Position numbers and translations under genes: made by a program | Shown: piece after piece, positions 35,132-46,373 of the stretch | Layout: every line of letters begins with the position of its first letter | How positions within the stretch are numbered: the first letter of the stretch is position 1 | The notes under the pieces: model-generated | Seen by the model: the letters and a program-made list of their open reading frames with translations, nothing else | What the model was told of the DNA's origin: nothing | The model's database searches: none | NCBI RefSeq assembly: GCF_001591265.1 | Contig: NZ_BCUL01000003.1 | Location: 62,001 to 126,000 of the forward strand | Source of the DNA: Moraxella atlantae NBRC 14588 | Lineage (GTDB): Bacteria; Pseudomonadota; Gammaproteobacteria; Pseudomonadales; Moraxellaceae | Direction: 5' to 3' | Length of the DNA: 64,000 nucleotides

Positions 35132-35794
35132 ATGCCGCGTTTGTTTGTCATCATTTTAGCCGCAGGTTTAAGCCAACGCTTGGGCATACCCAAGCAGTTA
35201 ATCCACCAACACGGCATCAGCCTAATCAGCAAAACCGTGCAACAAGCACAAGCGTTATCCCCTGCCGCCATGCTTGTCGTCGCGCCTGCCTTAAATACGG
35301 CATGGGCAAAGCAGATATATGCCGAATTAGCTGGCTTATGCGTGACGATCATCGATAATCCGCAGCCATCTGCTGGCATGGCGCATTCGCTCAAGCTTGC
35401 CATTCATGCTTTGGCAAATACCACTTGCCGACGCGATGACCGCGTACTTATTTTGACCATCGACCAAGTAGCACTCACGGTAGACGATTTACATACGCTC
35501 AACCAAACGGCAGATAGCCATGAGCTCATGCTCAGCCGCTATGGCAAACAACCGATCTTAGGCGTACCTGTGAATTTATCGTGGGGATTTGTATACGATT
35601 CTGCTGCACGCCTACAAGGAGATAAGGGCTTGCGCGCGCTGTGGCAACAGCCAGCTGATTTGATTTGCAGCTGCTGTGGGGCAAATTATCGTTTAACGGC
35701 TATAGACTTGCCGCATTTGGCGATGGATATAGACACCATGGCACAGTTTGATGGGTTAAAACAGCGATTTAGTTTAACGTTGCCTGTTGTCTAG
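35132..35794 (+). CDS. mocA: MocA-like molybdenum cofactor cytidylyltransferase
   Basis: 220 residues of the MobA-like NTP transferase fold. The N-terminal LAAGLSQRLGIPKQL is the nucleotide-binding signature. LTIDQVALTVDDL corresponds to the metal-binding Asp region, and a late acidic cluster (LAMDIDTMAQFDGL) closes the domain. It transfers CMP from CTP to Mo-molybdopterin, making the MCD form used by aldehyde oxidoreductases, which supports the PaoABC-like assignment. It follows the XdhC-like gene by 4 bp. Confidence 0.88.
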   Translation: MPRLFVIILAAGLSQRLGIPKQLIHQHGISLISKTVQQAQALSPAAMLVVAPALNTAWAKQIYAELAGLCVTIIDNPQPSAGMAHSLKLAIHALANTTCRRDDRVLILTIDQVALTVDDLHTLNQTADSHELMLSRYGKQPILGVPVNLSWGFVYDSAARLQGDKGLRALWQQPADLICSCCGANYRLTAIDLPHLAMDIDTMAQFDGLKQRFSLTLPVV

Positions 35795-36137
35795 TTTTTG
35801 CCACCATTAAAATAAAACTTAAAAGATTGTACGCCCATCAAGGCTCGAACTTGAATCTGTCGCTTAGGAGGCGACTGCTCTATCCTGTTGAGCTATAGGC
35901 GTAGGCGGATGATTTTAGCACAAAATCGCGCCAAAATCATGCACACTATGTTGTGGCGTTATTTTGTGGCAACATGGCGTCTTTTTGTCAAAATTTTAGC
36001 CAACAATACCTGTCGCGTCAAATACTTAGCCATCAGCTATTTGTGGATTTTAAGCAAATTTGGCACAAAATTTCTTGCCAAAAACGGTATAATAACCGCC
36101 CAAATCAGTTTTAGCAGTAACAAGAATAAGGTACGGC
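35795..36137. other. Intergenic region holding tRNA-Arg and the dnaE promoter
   Basis: 343 bp without protein genes. The tRNA-Arg lies at 35830-35902 on the minus strand. Upstream of dnaE a TATAAT at 36089-36094 is a candidate -10 element, but no good -35 stands at the right distance. Confidence 0.5.
35830..35902 (-). tRNA. tRNA-Arg (anticodon CCU)
   Basis: The cloverleaf closes on the minus strand. Acceptor ACGCCTA pairs with TGGGCGT (one G-U), and discriminator A is at 35830. D-stem GCTC/GAGC. Anticodon stem GTCGC/GCGAC with loop CTCCTAA, anticodon CCT at 35866-35868. T-stem TCAAG/CTTGA with loop TTCGAGC. CCA is not encoded (ACAA follows). It reads AGG codons. Confidence 0.95.
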
Positions 36138-39100
36138 ATGGCATTTGTGCATTTTGGTATTCACAGCGAATTTTCGATTACCGATTCGATCGTGCGGATT
36201 GGTGAGCTGGTCAAAGCCGCCAAAGCCGATGGGCAACTGGCGTTGGCATTGACCGATGCGTCTAATTTGTACGCCGCTGTCAAATTTTATCGTGCGTGTC
36301 TGTCGGCAGGGATCAAGCCTATCATCGGTGCTGAAGTGTTTGTTGATGATGACACGCAAATTGTTACCTTGCTGGCAAGCGACCAAACTGGCTATCGGCA
36401 TTTGACCCAACTGGTATCGGTGGGTTATACCGATGGCAAAGTATTGGGCAAGCCGATTGTGCCGCGTGAGGCAATTTTTGCCAAACAAGCAGGCGTGATC
36501 GCGCTTTTGACCGAAAAATCTGCCGTCGGACATGCGATGTTGGCAGGCAATGAAACGCGTGCCGATAGCTTACTAACACAGTGGCAGGCGGCGTTTGGTG
36601 ATCGCGTGTATTTGGCGATTAAACGCACCCAACGCCCCCACGAGGATGTGTTTATTGAGCAAGCTTTGCGCATGGGCGCGGCGTTTGATGTGCCCATTAT
36701 CGCCCACAACGATGTGCGTTTTTTGACTGCCGAGGACTTTGAGGCGCATGAAGCGCGTGTGTGTATTGCCAATTCGCACGTGCTTGCCGACCCCAACCGT
36801 CCGCGTGATTATTCCCCTGAGCAGTATCTTAAAACGCAAGCGCAAATGGCGCAACTGTTTGATGACATGCCTGCGGTGATTGATAACACACTGGATTTAG
36901 CCAAACGCTGCAACGTTACTTTGTCATTGGGCAAGCCTGATCTGCCTGTGTTTCCTGTGCCCGAAGGTGAGACGATCGAGACGTTTTTTCGCCAAACAGC
37001 GCAGCAAGGGCTTGAGGCGCGGCTCGATAAGCTCTACCCGACTGACCAACGCGGTGATGACTGGGCAGCCGTGCGTAAGCCGTACGATGAGCGGTTGGAT
37101 TTTGAAATCAACACGATTTTGCAGATGGGCTTTCCTGGTTATTTTTTGATTGTGATGGATTTTATTCGCTGGGCAAAAGCCAACGATGTACCCGTGGGGC
37201 CAGGACGTGGTTCGGGGGCAGGCTCATTGGTGGCGTACGCGCTCAATATCACCGACCTTGACCCATTGGCGTATGATTTGCTGTTTGAACGGTTTTTGAA
37301 TCCTGAGCGTGTGTCGATGCCCGACTTTGACGTAGATTTTTGTATTGATGGGCGTGACCGCGTGATTGATTATGTCGCGCAAAAATACGGGCGCGATGCG
37401 GTGTCGCAAATCATCACCTTTGGCACGATGGCGGCAAAAGCGGTGGTGCGTGACGTGGCGCGCGTGCAAGGCAAATCGTATGGTTTGGCGGATAAAATCT
37501 CCAAACTCATCCCCAAAACTCCTGGTATGACGCTGGCAGAAGCGGTTAATCAAGAGCCGCAACTCAAAGATTTGCTCAATAATCCCGATAATTTGGACTA
37601 TGAAGATGCCAATGAAATTTGGGAAATGGCGGTGCGCCTTGAGGGTATTACACGCGGTGTGGGTAAACACGCAGGCGGCGTGCTGATTGCGCCCACCAAA
37701 ATCACCGATTACAGCGCGATTTATTGCGATGAAGACGGGCATCGCGTTAGCCAGTTTGACAAAGACGATGTCGAAGCTGTCGGGCTGGTTAAGTTTGACT
37801 TTTTGGGCTTGCGCAACCTGACGGTGATCCACGCCGCTGTGCGCAATATCAACAAACGCCTACAAGCACAAGGCAAGCCACCGCTGGATTTAGACACCTT
37901 GCCGCTTGATGACCCCGATGCGTATGACTTGCTACAGCGCACACACACCACGGCGGTGTTTCAGCTAGAAAGCTCGGGCATGAAAAAATACCTTGGCAAG
38001 CTGCAACCGACCAATATTGAAGACGTGATCGCCATGTGTGCGCTGTATCGCCCAGGCCCGTTGGATGCAGGCATGGTGGACATGTACATTGACCGCAAAC
38101 ACGGACGTGAAGAAGTGCACTACGACCATGAGCGTCTTGAGCCGATTTTACAAAATACCTACGGCGTGATTGTGTATCAAGAGCAGGTCATGCAGATTTC
38201 GCAGGCGATGGCAGGTTATAGCCTTGGTGGCGCAGATATGCTGCGCCGCGCGATGGGCAAGAAAAAACCTGAGGAGATGGCAAAACAGCGTACCATTTTT
38301 GTCGATGGGGCGATTGCACAGGGCATTGACCAGGAGCTGGCAGGTGGCGTGTTTGACCTGATGGAAAAATTTGCAGGCTATGGGTTTAACAAATCGCACT
38401 CGGCGGCGTATGGCGTGCTGGCATACCAAACTGCATACCTAAAAAGCCACTATCCTGCTGAATTCATGGCAGCGGTGATCAGCTCAGACATGAACAACAC
38501 CGACAGCGTGGTGTTTTTTATCAACGATTGTCGAGAGAATTTTAAACTCACTGTAGAAAACCCCTCGGTCAATGTGTCTGACTGGCAGTTTGTGCCCAAA
38601 AATCACTCGACTATCACCTATGGCTTAGGCGGTATCAAAGGCGTGGGTGAATCGGCGGTTGAGTCTATTGTACAGGCGCGTACACAAGGCGGCGCATTCA
38701 CCGACTTGTACGATTTTTGCCAACGTGTTGATACCAAAAAAGTCACCAAGCGCACGTTGGAGGCGTTGATTAAAGCAGGCTGTTTTGATGACATGGCAGC
38801 CAATTTGCGCGCTGACTTGCCTAGCGAGCGTGGTTTTGATATCCGTGGTGCGTTGTTGGCACAAATTCCGCACGCCATGCAAGCTGCCGAACAACAGCGC
38901 AACAATGACAGCATGGGCATTCAAGATTTGTTTAGCGATATCCAAGCCGTCACCGCCGCACCGCCATTACCGCGCACACCCGTTTGGACAGATGGCGAGC
39001 GCCTTAAAGGCGAAAAAGACACGCTTGGCTTGTTTTTGACGGGTCACCCGATTGATGACTACCGTAAAGAGCTGGCACGCTACAGCAAAGCCAGCCTTGG

Positions 39101-39638
39101 CAATCTGTCTGAAACCAGCTATGGCGAAACAACAATGTTTGCAGGGTTGGTGCTTGATGTGGCAAACTTTGGCAATCGCTCGGTGATTGTATTGGATGAT
39201 GGCAGCGCGCGCGTTGAGGTCAGCTGCTATGCCGAACGCTTTGCCCGTGTCAAAGACAAGCTAAAACCTGACAGTGTGATCATCGTTGAAGGCAGCGTGC
39301 GCGAGCGCGATGGCAAAACCTATGCCAGCCTGCAAGATGTCTTAACGCTTGCCGAGGCGCGGCGACGCTGGCTTAAGCGCTTGTCGGTACGCATTGCCAG
39401 CGACAACGTGGCATTACTCCATGAGATCAAAGCCTTACTTGTGCCCACAGACGCCCAAACCGCTGATGCCCAAACTACAACAGGTATCGCGTTGGGTTTA
39501 TCCATTTACCACAATTGCGCCAATGGGCAAATTGCCGCCAAATACACGCCAGCGCATTGGCAAATCTCGCCCGATGACGCCACCATTGGCAAGCTTAAAG
39601 CCGTGGCAGGGCAAGACTTGGCGTGGGAGTTTACCTAA
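36138..39638 (+). CDS. dnaE: DNA polymerase III alpha subunit
   Basis: 1166 residues (E. coli 1160), the replicative polymerase of the holoenzyme. An N-terminal PHP domain (about 1-280: [26 protein letters not shown]) precedes the C-family polymerase core, with catalytic aspartates in PDFDVDFC (about 395-402) and [16 protein letters not shown]. The tandem HhH region and an OB-fold (about 990-1070, [17 protein letters not shown]) follow. The 3' end overlaps convergent fabI by 4 bp. It partners with the epsilon subunit encoded in the rnhA-dnaQ fusion. Confidence 0.97.
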   Translation: MAFVHFGIHSEFSITDSIVRIGELVKAAKADGQLALALTDASNLYAAVKFYRACLSAGIKPIIGAEVFVDDDTQIVTLLASDQTGYRHLTQLVSVGYTDGKVLGKPIVPREAIFAKQAGVIALLTEKSAVGHAMLAGNETRADSLLTQWQAAFGDRVYLAIKRTQRPHEDVFIEQALRMGAAFDVPIIAHNDVRFLTAEDFEAHEARVCIANSHVLADPNRPRDYSPEQYLKTQAQMAQLFDDMPAVIDNTLDLAKRCNVTLSLGKPDLPVFPVPEGETIETFFRQTAQQGLEARLDKLYPTDQRGDDWAAVRKPYDERLDFEINTILQMGFPGYFLIVMDFIRWAKANDVPVGPGRGSGAGSLVAYALNITDLDPLAYDLLFERFLNPERVSMPDFDVDFCIDGRDRVIDYVAQKYGRDAVSQIITFGTMAAKAVVRDVARVQGKSYGLADKISKLIPKTPGMTLAEAVNQEPQLKDLLNNPDNLDYEDANEIWEMAVRLEGITRGVGKHAGGVLIAPTKITDYSAIYCDEDGHRVSQFDKDDVEAVGLVKFDFLGLRNLTVIHAAVRNINKRLQAQGKPPLDLDTLPLDDPDAYDLLQRTHTTAVFQLESSGMKKYLGKLQPTNIEDVIAMCALYRPGPLDAGMVDMYIDRKHGREEVHYDHERLEPILQNTYGVIVYQEQVMQISQAMAGYSLGGADMLRRAMGKKKPEEMAKQRTIFVDGAIAQGIDQELAGGVFDLMEKFAGYGFNKSHSAAYGVLAYQTAYLKSHYPAEFMAAVISSDMNNTDSVVFFINDCRENFKLTVENPSVNVSDWQFVPKNHSTITYGLGGIKGVGESAVESIVQARTQGGAFTDLYDFCQRVDTKKVTKRTLEALIKAGCFDDMAANLRADLPSERGFDIRGALLAQIPHAMQAAEQQRNNDSMGIQDLFSDIQAVTAAPPLPRTPVWTDGERLKGEKDTLGLFLTGHPIDDYRKELARYSKASLGNLSETSYGETTMFAGLVLDVANFGNRSVIVLDDGSARVEVSCYAERFARVKDKLKPDSVIIVEGSVRERDGKTYASLQDVLTLAEARRRWLKRLSVRIASDNVALLHEIKALLVPTDAQTADAQTTTGIALGLSIYHNCANGQIAAKYTPAHWQISPDDATIGKLKAVAGQDLAWEFT

Positions 39639-40471
39639 AAACTTGCTGAGCTGCCTGTACTGTCTGCTGGGCTATCGTCTGCCAGTAACAGGCTTTCGCT
39701 CAGCGCGACGGTATGAAAACCGCCATCGACAAACAATATTTCGCCTGTGATACCTGATGCCCATGGCGACAGCAAAAACACCGCCGCGTTGCCCACTTCC
39801 TCGATACTCACGTTGCGTTGCAGCGGTGCTATCTTGGCGTTTGCGTCCAGCATTTTGCGAAACGACTTGATGCCGCTGGCAGCAAGGGTGCGAATAGGGC
39901 CTGCCGAAATTGCATTCACCCGAATGCCCTGCGCCCCCATCGCGCTTGCCAAATAACGCACGCTTGCCTCTAAGCTGGCTTTGGCTAGCCCCATGACATT
40001 GTAGTTTGGCAACACCTGCGTACTGCCCAAATACGTCAAAGTCAATAACGACCCTTGACGTTTGGCAAGCAATTCACGGCTAGCTTTGGCAAGCGCGATC
40101 AAGCTGTAGCTACTGATATCATGCGCGATGGCAAAACCGTCGCGCGTGGTGACATCGGCAAAATCACCGTCTAGCTGTTCGGCAGGAGCAAAACCAATCG
40201 CGTGCACCACACCGTCAATGCCATCGCTCCAATGCGCTGCCACCTGGGCAAAACATTCGGCAATTTGGGCATCAGAGCTGACATCGCATGCCAGCACCCG
40301 TTCGGCACCAAACGCTTGCGCCGCCATCTCAACACGTTTTTTGATTTTGTCATTTGGGTAGGTCAAAATCAGTGCCGCACCCTCACGATGCAATGCTTCG
40401 GCAATCCCCCAAGCGATTGATAGCTTGCTTGCAATCCCCGTGACGACAAAACGTTTGCCTTGTAATAACAT
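39635..40471 (-). CDS. fabI: Enoyl-[acyl-carrier-protein] reductase (NADH)
   Basis: 278 residues of the SDR superfamily, reducing enoyl-ACP in the last step of fatty acid elongation. It has [17 protein letters not shown] (FabI-type nucleotide motif), HAIGFAP and the catalytic pair in Y-x6-K form in [19 protein letters not shown]. The C-terminal tail after [10 protein letters not shown] is about 18 residues longer than in E. coli and Ser/Ala/Asp-rich. Convergent with dnaE, sharing 4 bp. Confidence 0.95.
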   Translation of the reverse strand: MLLQGKRFVVTGIASKLSIAWGIAEALHREGAALILTYPNDKIKKRVEMAAQAFGAERVLACDVSSDAQIAECFAQVAAHWSDGIDGVVHAIGFAPAEQLDGDFADVTTRDGFAIAHDISSYSLIALAKASRELLAKRQGSLLTLTYLGSTQVLPNYNVMGLAKASLEASVRYLASAMGAQGIRVNAISAGPIRTLAASGIKSFRKMLDANAKIAPLQRNVSIEEVGNAAVFLLSPWASGITGEILFVDGGFHTVALSESLLLADDSPADSTGSSASF

Positions 40472-40707
40472 GTTGTTTTCCTTGCTAAAATTTTAAAATT
40501 TTGGCGTTTTCGCGATCGTGTTTTTGTTCAGCAAAGTGCCTTGCTTTGTGCTATTTTGTCCCATGGTTACAAATTTCACTTTACAATTTGCGCCAAACCG
40601 TTAAGCTATAGCCACTTTTTTGGCATTGCCGTGCGTTATTTTGTCATACAACAACGCGCGTTGTGCCAAGTCCACTGAATCAAGCCGAGCAAAACTGTTA
40701 TCATATC

Positions 40708-41262
40708 ATGATTGACCCAACGATTTATAGCCAGTTACTCACCGCCATGGGCGAAGATATCCAACGCGCAGGGCTGATTGACACCCCCACCCGTGCTGCC
40801 AAGGCAATGGAATTTTTGACCCAAGGCTACACCCAGACGTTGGATGAAGTCACCAATCAGGCGTTGTTCCCCACCGATAACAATGAGCTGATTTTGGTAA
40901 AAAATATCGAGTTTTACTCGATGTGTGAGCACCATTTGTTGCCGTTTTATGGTGTGGCACATGTTGGCTATGTACCCAATGGGCGTGTACTGGGCTTATC
41001 AAAAATGGCGCGAATCGTTGATATGTTCGCCAGACGCTTACAAATTCAAGAAAACCTGACCCAACAAATCGCGCAAGCGGTCATGGATGTGACAGGTGCG
41101 CAGGGTGCGGCGGTAGTGATGGATGCGGCGCACATGTGCATGATGATGCGTGGCGTGATGCGCCAACAGGCACGCACGCGCAGTGTGGCACTGCTTGGCA
41201 CCATCAAAACTGACCCACAGGCGCGGCAGGAGTTTTTGGCGGCGTTGCCGAGTGTGGACTAA
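40708..41262 (+). CDS. folE: GTP cyclohydrolase I
   Basis: 184 residues from ATG 40708 ([17 protein letters not shown]). It opens the tetrahydrofolate pathway by converting GTP to dihydroneopterin triphosphate. Zinc ligands are in MCEHHLLPF (Cys, His) and AHMCMMMRG (Cys). [33 protein letters not shown] is the family core (quoted in part). An upstream alternative start adds 15 unrelated codons and is rejected. Monocistronic. Confidence 0.95.
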   Translation: MIDPTIYSQLLTAMGEDIQRAGLIDTPTRAAKAMEFLTQGYTQTLDEVTNQALFPTDNNELILVKNIEFYSMCEHHLLPFYGVAHVGYVPNGRVLGLSKMARIVDMFARRLQIQENLTQQIAQAVMDVTGAQGAAVVMDAAHMCMMMRGVMRQQARTRSVALLGTIKTDPQARQEFLAALPSVD

Positions 41263-41333
41263 CTGATCACCTAATTTTTACCTTTTTGAATTTAAGAAGC
41301 TATGAATTTAGCAATCTTTCTTAGGTCTTAAGA

Positions 41334-42371
41334 TTAAAACTCACTATCAGGGATAGTAGTTGTTTGCATATTACCATCTGCCACTTTATATAAAGTCATA
41401 GTAATATCGCTAAATTGCGTACCAGCATAGCTTTCAATTTCTTGAACTTCAAAGGGTTCGGATTTGGCTATTTGGTCAGTATCTAAGTCTTTATAACGAA
41501 TATCATAATTACCTTTTGTCACGTCACGCAATATCAGCCCACCGTACGCAGGTATAAAAAAATAGCGAACAGCTTTCGGTGTATCAACGTCTAAGTAGTA
41601 CAATTTCCCGAATATATCCGAGTCATTTTGGCTGTTATCAACTGTAATGGTTGATAGCCCATCAGTATTTAACTTGGGATAACCATCAAGATGTTTTGGA
41701 CGATTGGGAAAAGGTTTGCCGTTGGGTGCTAAACGCGTTTTGAGTGTTGTGGGTTTCGAGGTGTCGGGATGAACCGTAATATATTCTTGGTTATCGGTTG
41801 ATTGATACGTATTAGAAACTGTTGTAATATCGGTTGGAGTTTCATTAACCGATTGAGTAAAATTTGCTATTGATTCTGGTAGGATTTTACGCTCATACAT
41901 TTGTTGAATGGTTACGCCAATAACCACCAATATTAGACCTGGTAAAAGGATACGTATAACTATTGCCTTTACTATTAATAACATTCCCATAAAAAAATTA
42001 TTAATAATATTTTTAATTTTTCGAAAAATACTTTTGATAGAGCTACCGATGTCACCATAGTTAACACTAATTGTAATATTTTTATGAGATGTATCTGAAT
42101 GATTACGGCTTGTTGAAGTATCGCTTGAATTCAAGTTTCGATTATCTAGCCAAGCATCATACGCTTTACGCTGAATCGGATCTGACAACACTTGATAAGC
42201 TTGATTCAACTGCACCATCATATTATTAGCAAATGCTTTATCTGTTGCGCTTGCATTAACAAACTTATCAGGATGATATTTTTGCGATAATGCCTTGTAT
42301 GCCGCCCGAATAATTTCAGGCGGTGCGTTTCTTGAAATATTCAAAACATCATATAATGTATCTATCGGCAT
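41334..42371 (-). CDS. J-domain protein with one membrane segment, C-terminal domain unknown
   Basis: 345 residues from ATG 42371. The J-domain occupies about 1-75 (TLYDVLNISRNAPPEIIRAAY) with the HPD tripeptide in KYHPDKF, so it should stimulate a DnaK-type chaperone. Ser/Asn/Thr-rich residues about 80-110 follow. One transmembrane stretch (MLLIVKAIVIRILLPGLILVV) lies near 135-160. The C-terminal half (about 170-345) is Thr/Asp/Pro-rich with beta character and is not recognised. The gene is visibly more AT-rich than its neighbours, hinting at later acquisition. Confidence 0.85.
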   Translation of the reverse strand: MPIDTLYDVLNISRNAPPEIIRAAYKALSQKYHPDKFVNASATDKAFANNMMVQLNQAYQVLSDPIQRKAYDAWLDNRNLNSSDTSTSRNHSDTSHKNITISVNYGDIGSSIKSIFRKIKNIINNFFMGMLLIVKAIVIRILLPGLILVVIGVTIQQMYERKILPESIANFTQSVNETPTDITTVSNTYQSTDNQEYITVHPDTSKPTTLKTRLAPNGKPFPNRPKHLDGYPKLNTDGLSTITVDNSQNDSDIFGKLYYLDVDTPKAVRYFFIPAYGGLILRDVTKGNYDIRYKDLDTDQIAKSEPFEVQEIESYAGTQFSDITMTLYKVADGNMQTTTIPDSEF

Positions 42372-42450
42372 AAGTATGTTACATGAGATAGCTAAAATAA
42401 AACTAACGTAACATTTTTTACGAAATTTGACAATCTTTATAAAATCTAAA

Positions 42451-44568
42451 TTACTGCAACACAAACTCACGCAATGCCAGTACTTTATCACGCAGTTTGG
42501 CTGCTTCTTCAAACTTCAAATCGCGCGATAACTGTTTCATTTGTTTTTCTAGGCGATTAATTTCTTTTGCCAATAAGTCAGGTGAGCGCAAAATCTCGAT
42601 ATCAACATCAGGAAACGCGTTGGTGGTTGTGATGACTTGATTGTCATTGACCGCTTCAACCTCGCCTGTGTCGATTTTGTCGGTAATCTGACGTTTGGCA
42701 GACGTCGGCGTGATGCCGTGTTCTTTGTTGAAGGCGATTTGCTTGGCGCGGCGGCGTTCGGTTTCTTCAATCGCTTTGTGCATGCTCGGCGTGATGGTGT
42801 CGGCATACAAAATTGCCTTACCATTGACATGGCGGGCAGCACGTCCGATGGTTTGAATCAGTGAGCGCTCAGAGCGCAAAAAGCCCTCTTTGTCCGCGTC
42901 AAAAATCGCCACCAAGCTCACCTCGGGCATATCCAAGCCCTCGCGCAGCAGGTTGATACCCACCAGCACATCGTGCACGCCTGTGCGCAGCTCATGGATA
43001 ATTTTCATGCGCTCAACGGTGTCGATGTCTGAATGCAGATACGCCACCTTGATGTTGTATTCTTTGAGGTAACTGGTCAAATCTTCTGCCATGCGTTTGG
43101 TCAGTGTGGTGATCAGCACGCGCTCATCATTGGCTTTGCGCAGGTTGATTTCGGACAACACGTCATCGACTTGGGTTAAAACGGGGCGAATTTCAATGAC
43201 AGGATCAACCAAACCTGTCGGACGCACAACCTGCTCTACGATTTGCTCGCTGTGTTCAAGCTCGTATTGGGCAGGCGTTGCTGAGACAAAAATCGTCGCA
43301 GGCGCGATACGCTCCCATTCTTCAAACATCATCGGGCGATTATCCACCGCCGATGGTAGGCGAAAGCCGTAATTTACCAAAGTTTCTTTGCGGCTGCGGT
43401 CGCCTTTGTACATCGCGCCGATTTGTGGCACGGTGACATGGCTTTCATCAATAAACAGCAACGCATCGGGCGGAATATAGTCAAACAAGGTCGGTGGCGC
43501 TTCACCTGCAGGTCTGCCCGACAGATGGCGCGAATAGTTCTCAATGCCGTTACAGTAGCCTAGCTGCTGAATCATCTCAAGGTCGTATTGCGTGCGCTCC
43601 TTGATACGCTGGGCTTCAATCAGCTTGTCATGGGCGCGAAAATACTCTAGGCGTTCTGCCAATTCCTCTTTGATGGTTTCAGAGGCGCGCTCAAGTTTTT
43701 CACGTGGGGTGACATAGTGTGATTTGGGGTAGATCGTCACACGTGGCACGCTACGCACGGTTTTACCCGTCAAGGGGTCAAACCATGAGATTTTTTCAAT
43801 CTCATCGTCAAACATGCTGACGCGCACCGCCAGCTGCTCAGACTCAGCAGGGTAAATATCCAGCGTTTCACCGCGCAAGCGATACGTACCGCGCCCAAAA
43901 TCCAGCTCGTTGCGCGTGTATTGTAGCTCAACCAACCGCTTGAGCATGGCGGTGCGATCTACCCGATCACCCACAACGATATGCAGCAGCATTTTTAGAT
44001 AGCTTTCAGGGTCGCCCAAGCCATAAATCGCTGACACCGAGGCGACAATAATCGCGTCACGGCGTTCTAGCAAGGCACGGGTTGCCGATAGACGCATTTG
44101 GTCGATGTGGTCGTTGATCGCGCTGTCTTTTTCAATAAATGTATCAGAGGCAGGCACATATGCTTCGGGCTGATAATAGTCATAATAACTGACAAAATAC
44201 TCAACCGCGTTGTGTGGAAAAAACGCCTTAAATTCGCCGTACAGCTGCGCGGCAAGGGTTTTGTTGTGCGCCATGACGATGGTTGGGCGTTGGCATTCGG
44301 CAATCACTTTTGCCATGGTATAGGTTTTGCCCGAGCCTGTCACGCCAAGCAGTAGCTGCCCGTGCATGCCTTGTTCTACACCTTTGACCAACTTGGCGAT
44401 GGCTTGCGGCTGGTCGCCCGATGGCGCAAAATCGGTGACCATCTCAAAGGCGCGGCTAGAGATCTGTGTGCCGCTGGCGTTTACACCTGTGATTTGGGCT
44501 TCGTCTTGAATTTGTTTGGCAAGTTGGTTAAGTTGGCGTTCAGAGCGTGAGCTTTGGGGTGGTCGCAT
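42451..44568 (-). CDS. uvrB: Excinuclease ABC subunit B
   Basis: 705 residues (E. coli 673). Helicase-like motifs: Walker [15 protein letters not shown], the DNA-wedging beta-hairpin region [16 protein letters not shown] (FIDESHVT), SATPAQYE and QTIGRAARH. The C-terminal UVR motif ([18 protein letters not shown]) binds UvrC. It verifies damage in nucleotide excision repair. An N-terminal extension of about 45 residues precedes the conserved [12 protein letters not shown], so the start could be internal (MVTDFAPS at 44442). No LexA-like box is seen upstream. Confidence 0.97.
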   Translation of the reverse strand: MRPPQSSRSERQLNQLAKQIQDEAQITGVNASGTQISSRAFEMVTDFAPSGDQPQAIAKLVKGVEQGMHGQLLLGVTGSGKTYTMAKVIAECQRPTIVMAHNKTLAAQLYGEFKAFFPHNAVEYFVSYYDYYQPEAYVPASDTFIEKDSAINDHIDQMRLSATRALLERRDAIIVASVSAIYGLGDPESYLKMLLHIVVGDRVDRTAMLKRLVELQYTRNELDFGRGTYRLRGETLDIYPAESEQLAVRVSMFDDEIEKISWFDPLTGKTVRSVPRVTIYPKSHYVTPREKLERASETIKEELAERLEYFRAHDKLIEAQRIKERTQYDLEMIQQLGYCNGIENYSRHLSGRPAGEAPPTLFDYIPPDALLFIDESHVTVPQIGAMYKGDRSRKETLVNYGFRLPSAVDNRPMMFEEWERIAPATIFVSATPAQYELEHSEQIVEQVVRPTGLVDPVIEIRPVLTQVDDVLSEINLRKANDERVLITTLTKRMAEDLTSYLKEYNIKVAYLHSDIDTVERMKIIHELRTGVHDVLVGINLLREGLDMPEVSLVAIFDADKEGFLRSERSLIQTIGRAARHVNGKAILYADTITPSMHKAIEETERRRAKQIAFNKEHGITPTSAKRQITDKIDTGEVEAVNDNQVITTTNAFPDVDIEILRSPDLLAKEINRLEKQMKQLSRDLKFEEAAKLRDKVLALREFVLQ

Positions 44569-44808
44569 ATGTAAATCTTCTTATAATGTCAACATGGTAG
44601 GTATTTAATGGGGATTTTAGGCGCGTTTAAAAGGTGATAAAAACACAAAATCGGTTGTGGTATGATAGGTTAATCACAAATAAGAGAAAACCTGTGTCAT
44701 TCGGCTACCAAGCAAGATTGTCTCATAGGCATTTAAATTAGCAGCCAATGCATTCATTGATCTGCTAAAAAACCAAACCAGCAAGTAAATTAAGCATACA
44801 ACCCACTT

Positions 44809-45708
44809 ATGACCACTTTACACCTACCCGACCCCTTACCACAACTGCTAGAAGATTACCTACGCCAAGCCCTGCCCACGCCCGTCACCCTTGACCCCGA
44901 GGTGATCGCCTACCGCTGGCAGACACGCCCCACTGGTGGCGGTGCGCTTGTTCCTTTGCAAATCGCCTCAAATTTGACGCTCGATGATCTACTTGGCATT
45001 GACACGCAAAAAGCCAAACTGGTACAAAACACACGCCAGTATTTGGCAGGTTTGCCTGCCAACCACGTGCTGATGACTGGTAGCCGCGGCGCGGGCAAGT
45101 CGTCGCTGATTCGGGCATTGCTCAATACCTTTTGCCATGATGGCTTGCGTATGATTGAAGTGGCGCGTGATGATTTGGTGATGCTTGAGCCAATTCGCCA
45201 AGCGGTGATTGAGCTGGGCAAACGCTTGCCCAATCACGGCTGCCGCTATATTGTGTACTGCGACGATTTGGCGTTTAACGCGCAAGATGAAAACTACCGC
45301 ACACTCAAAAGCATTTTGGATGGCGCACTGGACTCAGAACAAGACCAATTGTTGGTGTACGCCACCAGCAACCGCCGCCATCTATTGCCGCAGTTGATGA
45401 AAGACAATGTCAGCATCTATAACGGGCAAACCGATGAAGTCAATCCGTATGAAACGATTGATGAAACCGTGTCACTATCCGACCGTTTTGGCTTGTGGCT
45501 GACCTTTCACCCCATGCCGCAGACGCAATACTTAGCGATTGTCGGGCATTATTTGGCGTGTGCAGGCGTGGCGTTTGATGACGCAGCACAGGCGGCGGCT
45601 TTGACTTGGGCAAGCACGCGTGGCGGACGCTCGGGTCGGGTAGCGTTTCAGTTTAGCAGGCATTGGATTGGGCAAACACGTTTAGCGCAAGCCGACGGTA
45701 CAAATTGA
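44809..45708 (+). CDS. DUF815 family AAA+ ATPase
   Basis: 299 residues. Walker A is MTGSRGAGKSSLIRAL (about 87-102), Walker B YIVYCDDLAF (about 145-154), sensor-1 like VYATSNRRHLLP, and the typical DUF815 sequence DRFGLWLTFHP. The family resembles DnaA/Hda-class P-loop ATPases, but its role is unknown. A conserved N-terminal lead (LDDLLGIDTQKAKLVQNT) docks the ATPase core. It is divergent from uvrB and followed after 59 bp by a gene of unknown function on the same strand. Confidence 0.9.
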   Translation: MTTLHLPDPLPQLLEDYLRQALPTPVTLDPEVIAYRWQTRPTGGGALVPLQIASNLTLDDLLGIDTQKAKLVQNTRQYLAGLPANHVLMTGSRGAGKSSLIRALLNTFCHDGLRMIEVARDDLVMLEPIRQAVIELGKRLPNHGCRYIVYCDDLAFNAQDENYRTLKSILDGALDSEQDQLLVYATSNRRHLLPQLMKDNVSIYNGQTDEVNPYETIDETVSLSDRFGLWLTFHPMPQTQYLAIVGHYLACAGVAFDDAAQAAALTWASTRGGRSGRVAFQFSRHWIGQTRLAQADGTN

Positions 45709-45767
45709 TTTTTAGCCAAACGTCCGCATTGAAGCGCTAAACACTTGATGAAACAATAAGGTTTATT

Positions 45768-46268
45768 ATGTCTCAATTACCGTTTAATCCCGCTGTACAA
45801 TCAGCAGGTGTGCCTGAGCTGGATTTGAGCCACGATGAGCTTGCCGCGCGTGAAGCCTACCGCGCCAAGTTGCAACGCCAAGCGCAAGATATCGTTGCCA
45901 TTGCCACGCTACAAAGTCATTCTGCGCTCAACTGCTTGCACAAAATCAATGTGGCAGGTGGTACAACCGAAAAAGCCTACCGCGCAGTCAATCAGCGTAT
46001 CATCGATGACCAAGACGCGCACGGGGCGTATCATGCGATTGCAATGGCACAAACCACGCCCGATTTGCCGTTTGATGTACCTGTGCTGCTTGATATCGTG
46101 TTGTCACATGGCGATGGCAACTTGCAGCTGCGCACGCTCAAATTGTTTGACAGTCAGCCTGTCAATGCCGCACCGATTGCACGTATTGAGCAGGCGATTT
46201 TGGCAGCAGGGGACAAGCCAACGATTGATGCGTTGCAAGCGCATTTGGCAGGGCGTTCAGCGGTCTAA
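45768..46268 (+). CDS. Conserved hypothetical protein, 166 aa
   Basis: Not recognised. A soluble helical protein with no signal peptide or membrane segment. Phrases such as ELDLSHDELAAREAYRAKLQRQAQDIVAIATLQSH suggest a long N-terminal helix. The start has an AATAAGG-type Shine-Dalgarno upstream (AAGG, 7 nt). It lies between the DUF815 gene and a strong terminator, so the two probably share a transcript. No function is proposed. Confidence 0.8.
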   Translation: MSQLPFNPAVQSAGVPELDLSHDELAAREAYRAKLQRQAQDIVAIATLQSHSALNCLHKINVAGGTTEKAYRAVNQRIIDDQDAHGAYHAIAMAQTTPDLPFDVPVLLDIVLSHGDGNLQLRTLKLFDSQPVNAAPIARIEQAILAAGDKPTIDALQAHLAGRSAV

Positions 46269-46290
46269 GCCTAAGCTGTTAGCAAAACAA

Positions 46291-46325
46291 AACCTTAACG
46301 CTAAAATAGGCGTTAAGGTTTTTTT
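46291..46325. terminator. Terminator after the 166-aa protein gene
   Basis: AACCTTAACGC, loop, GCGTTAAGGTT followed by TTTTT: a perfect 11-bp stem with A- and T-rich flanks, so it may also serve the convergent lipoprotein gene ending at 46374. Confidence 0.85.
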
Positions 46326-46373
46326 ATGTTGTATTTACAAGGGCTTATGCTATAAAATTTAGCTAATTATAGA

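Noticed and set aside
44569-44808. LexA box upstream of uvrB
   Set aside because: No CTGT-N8-ACAG sequence is visible in the gap.
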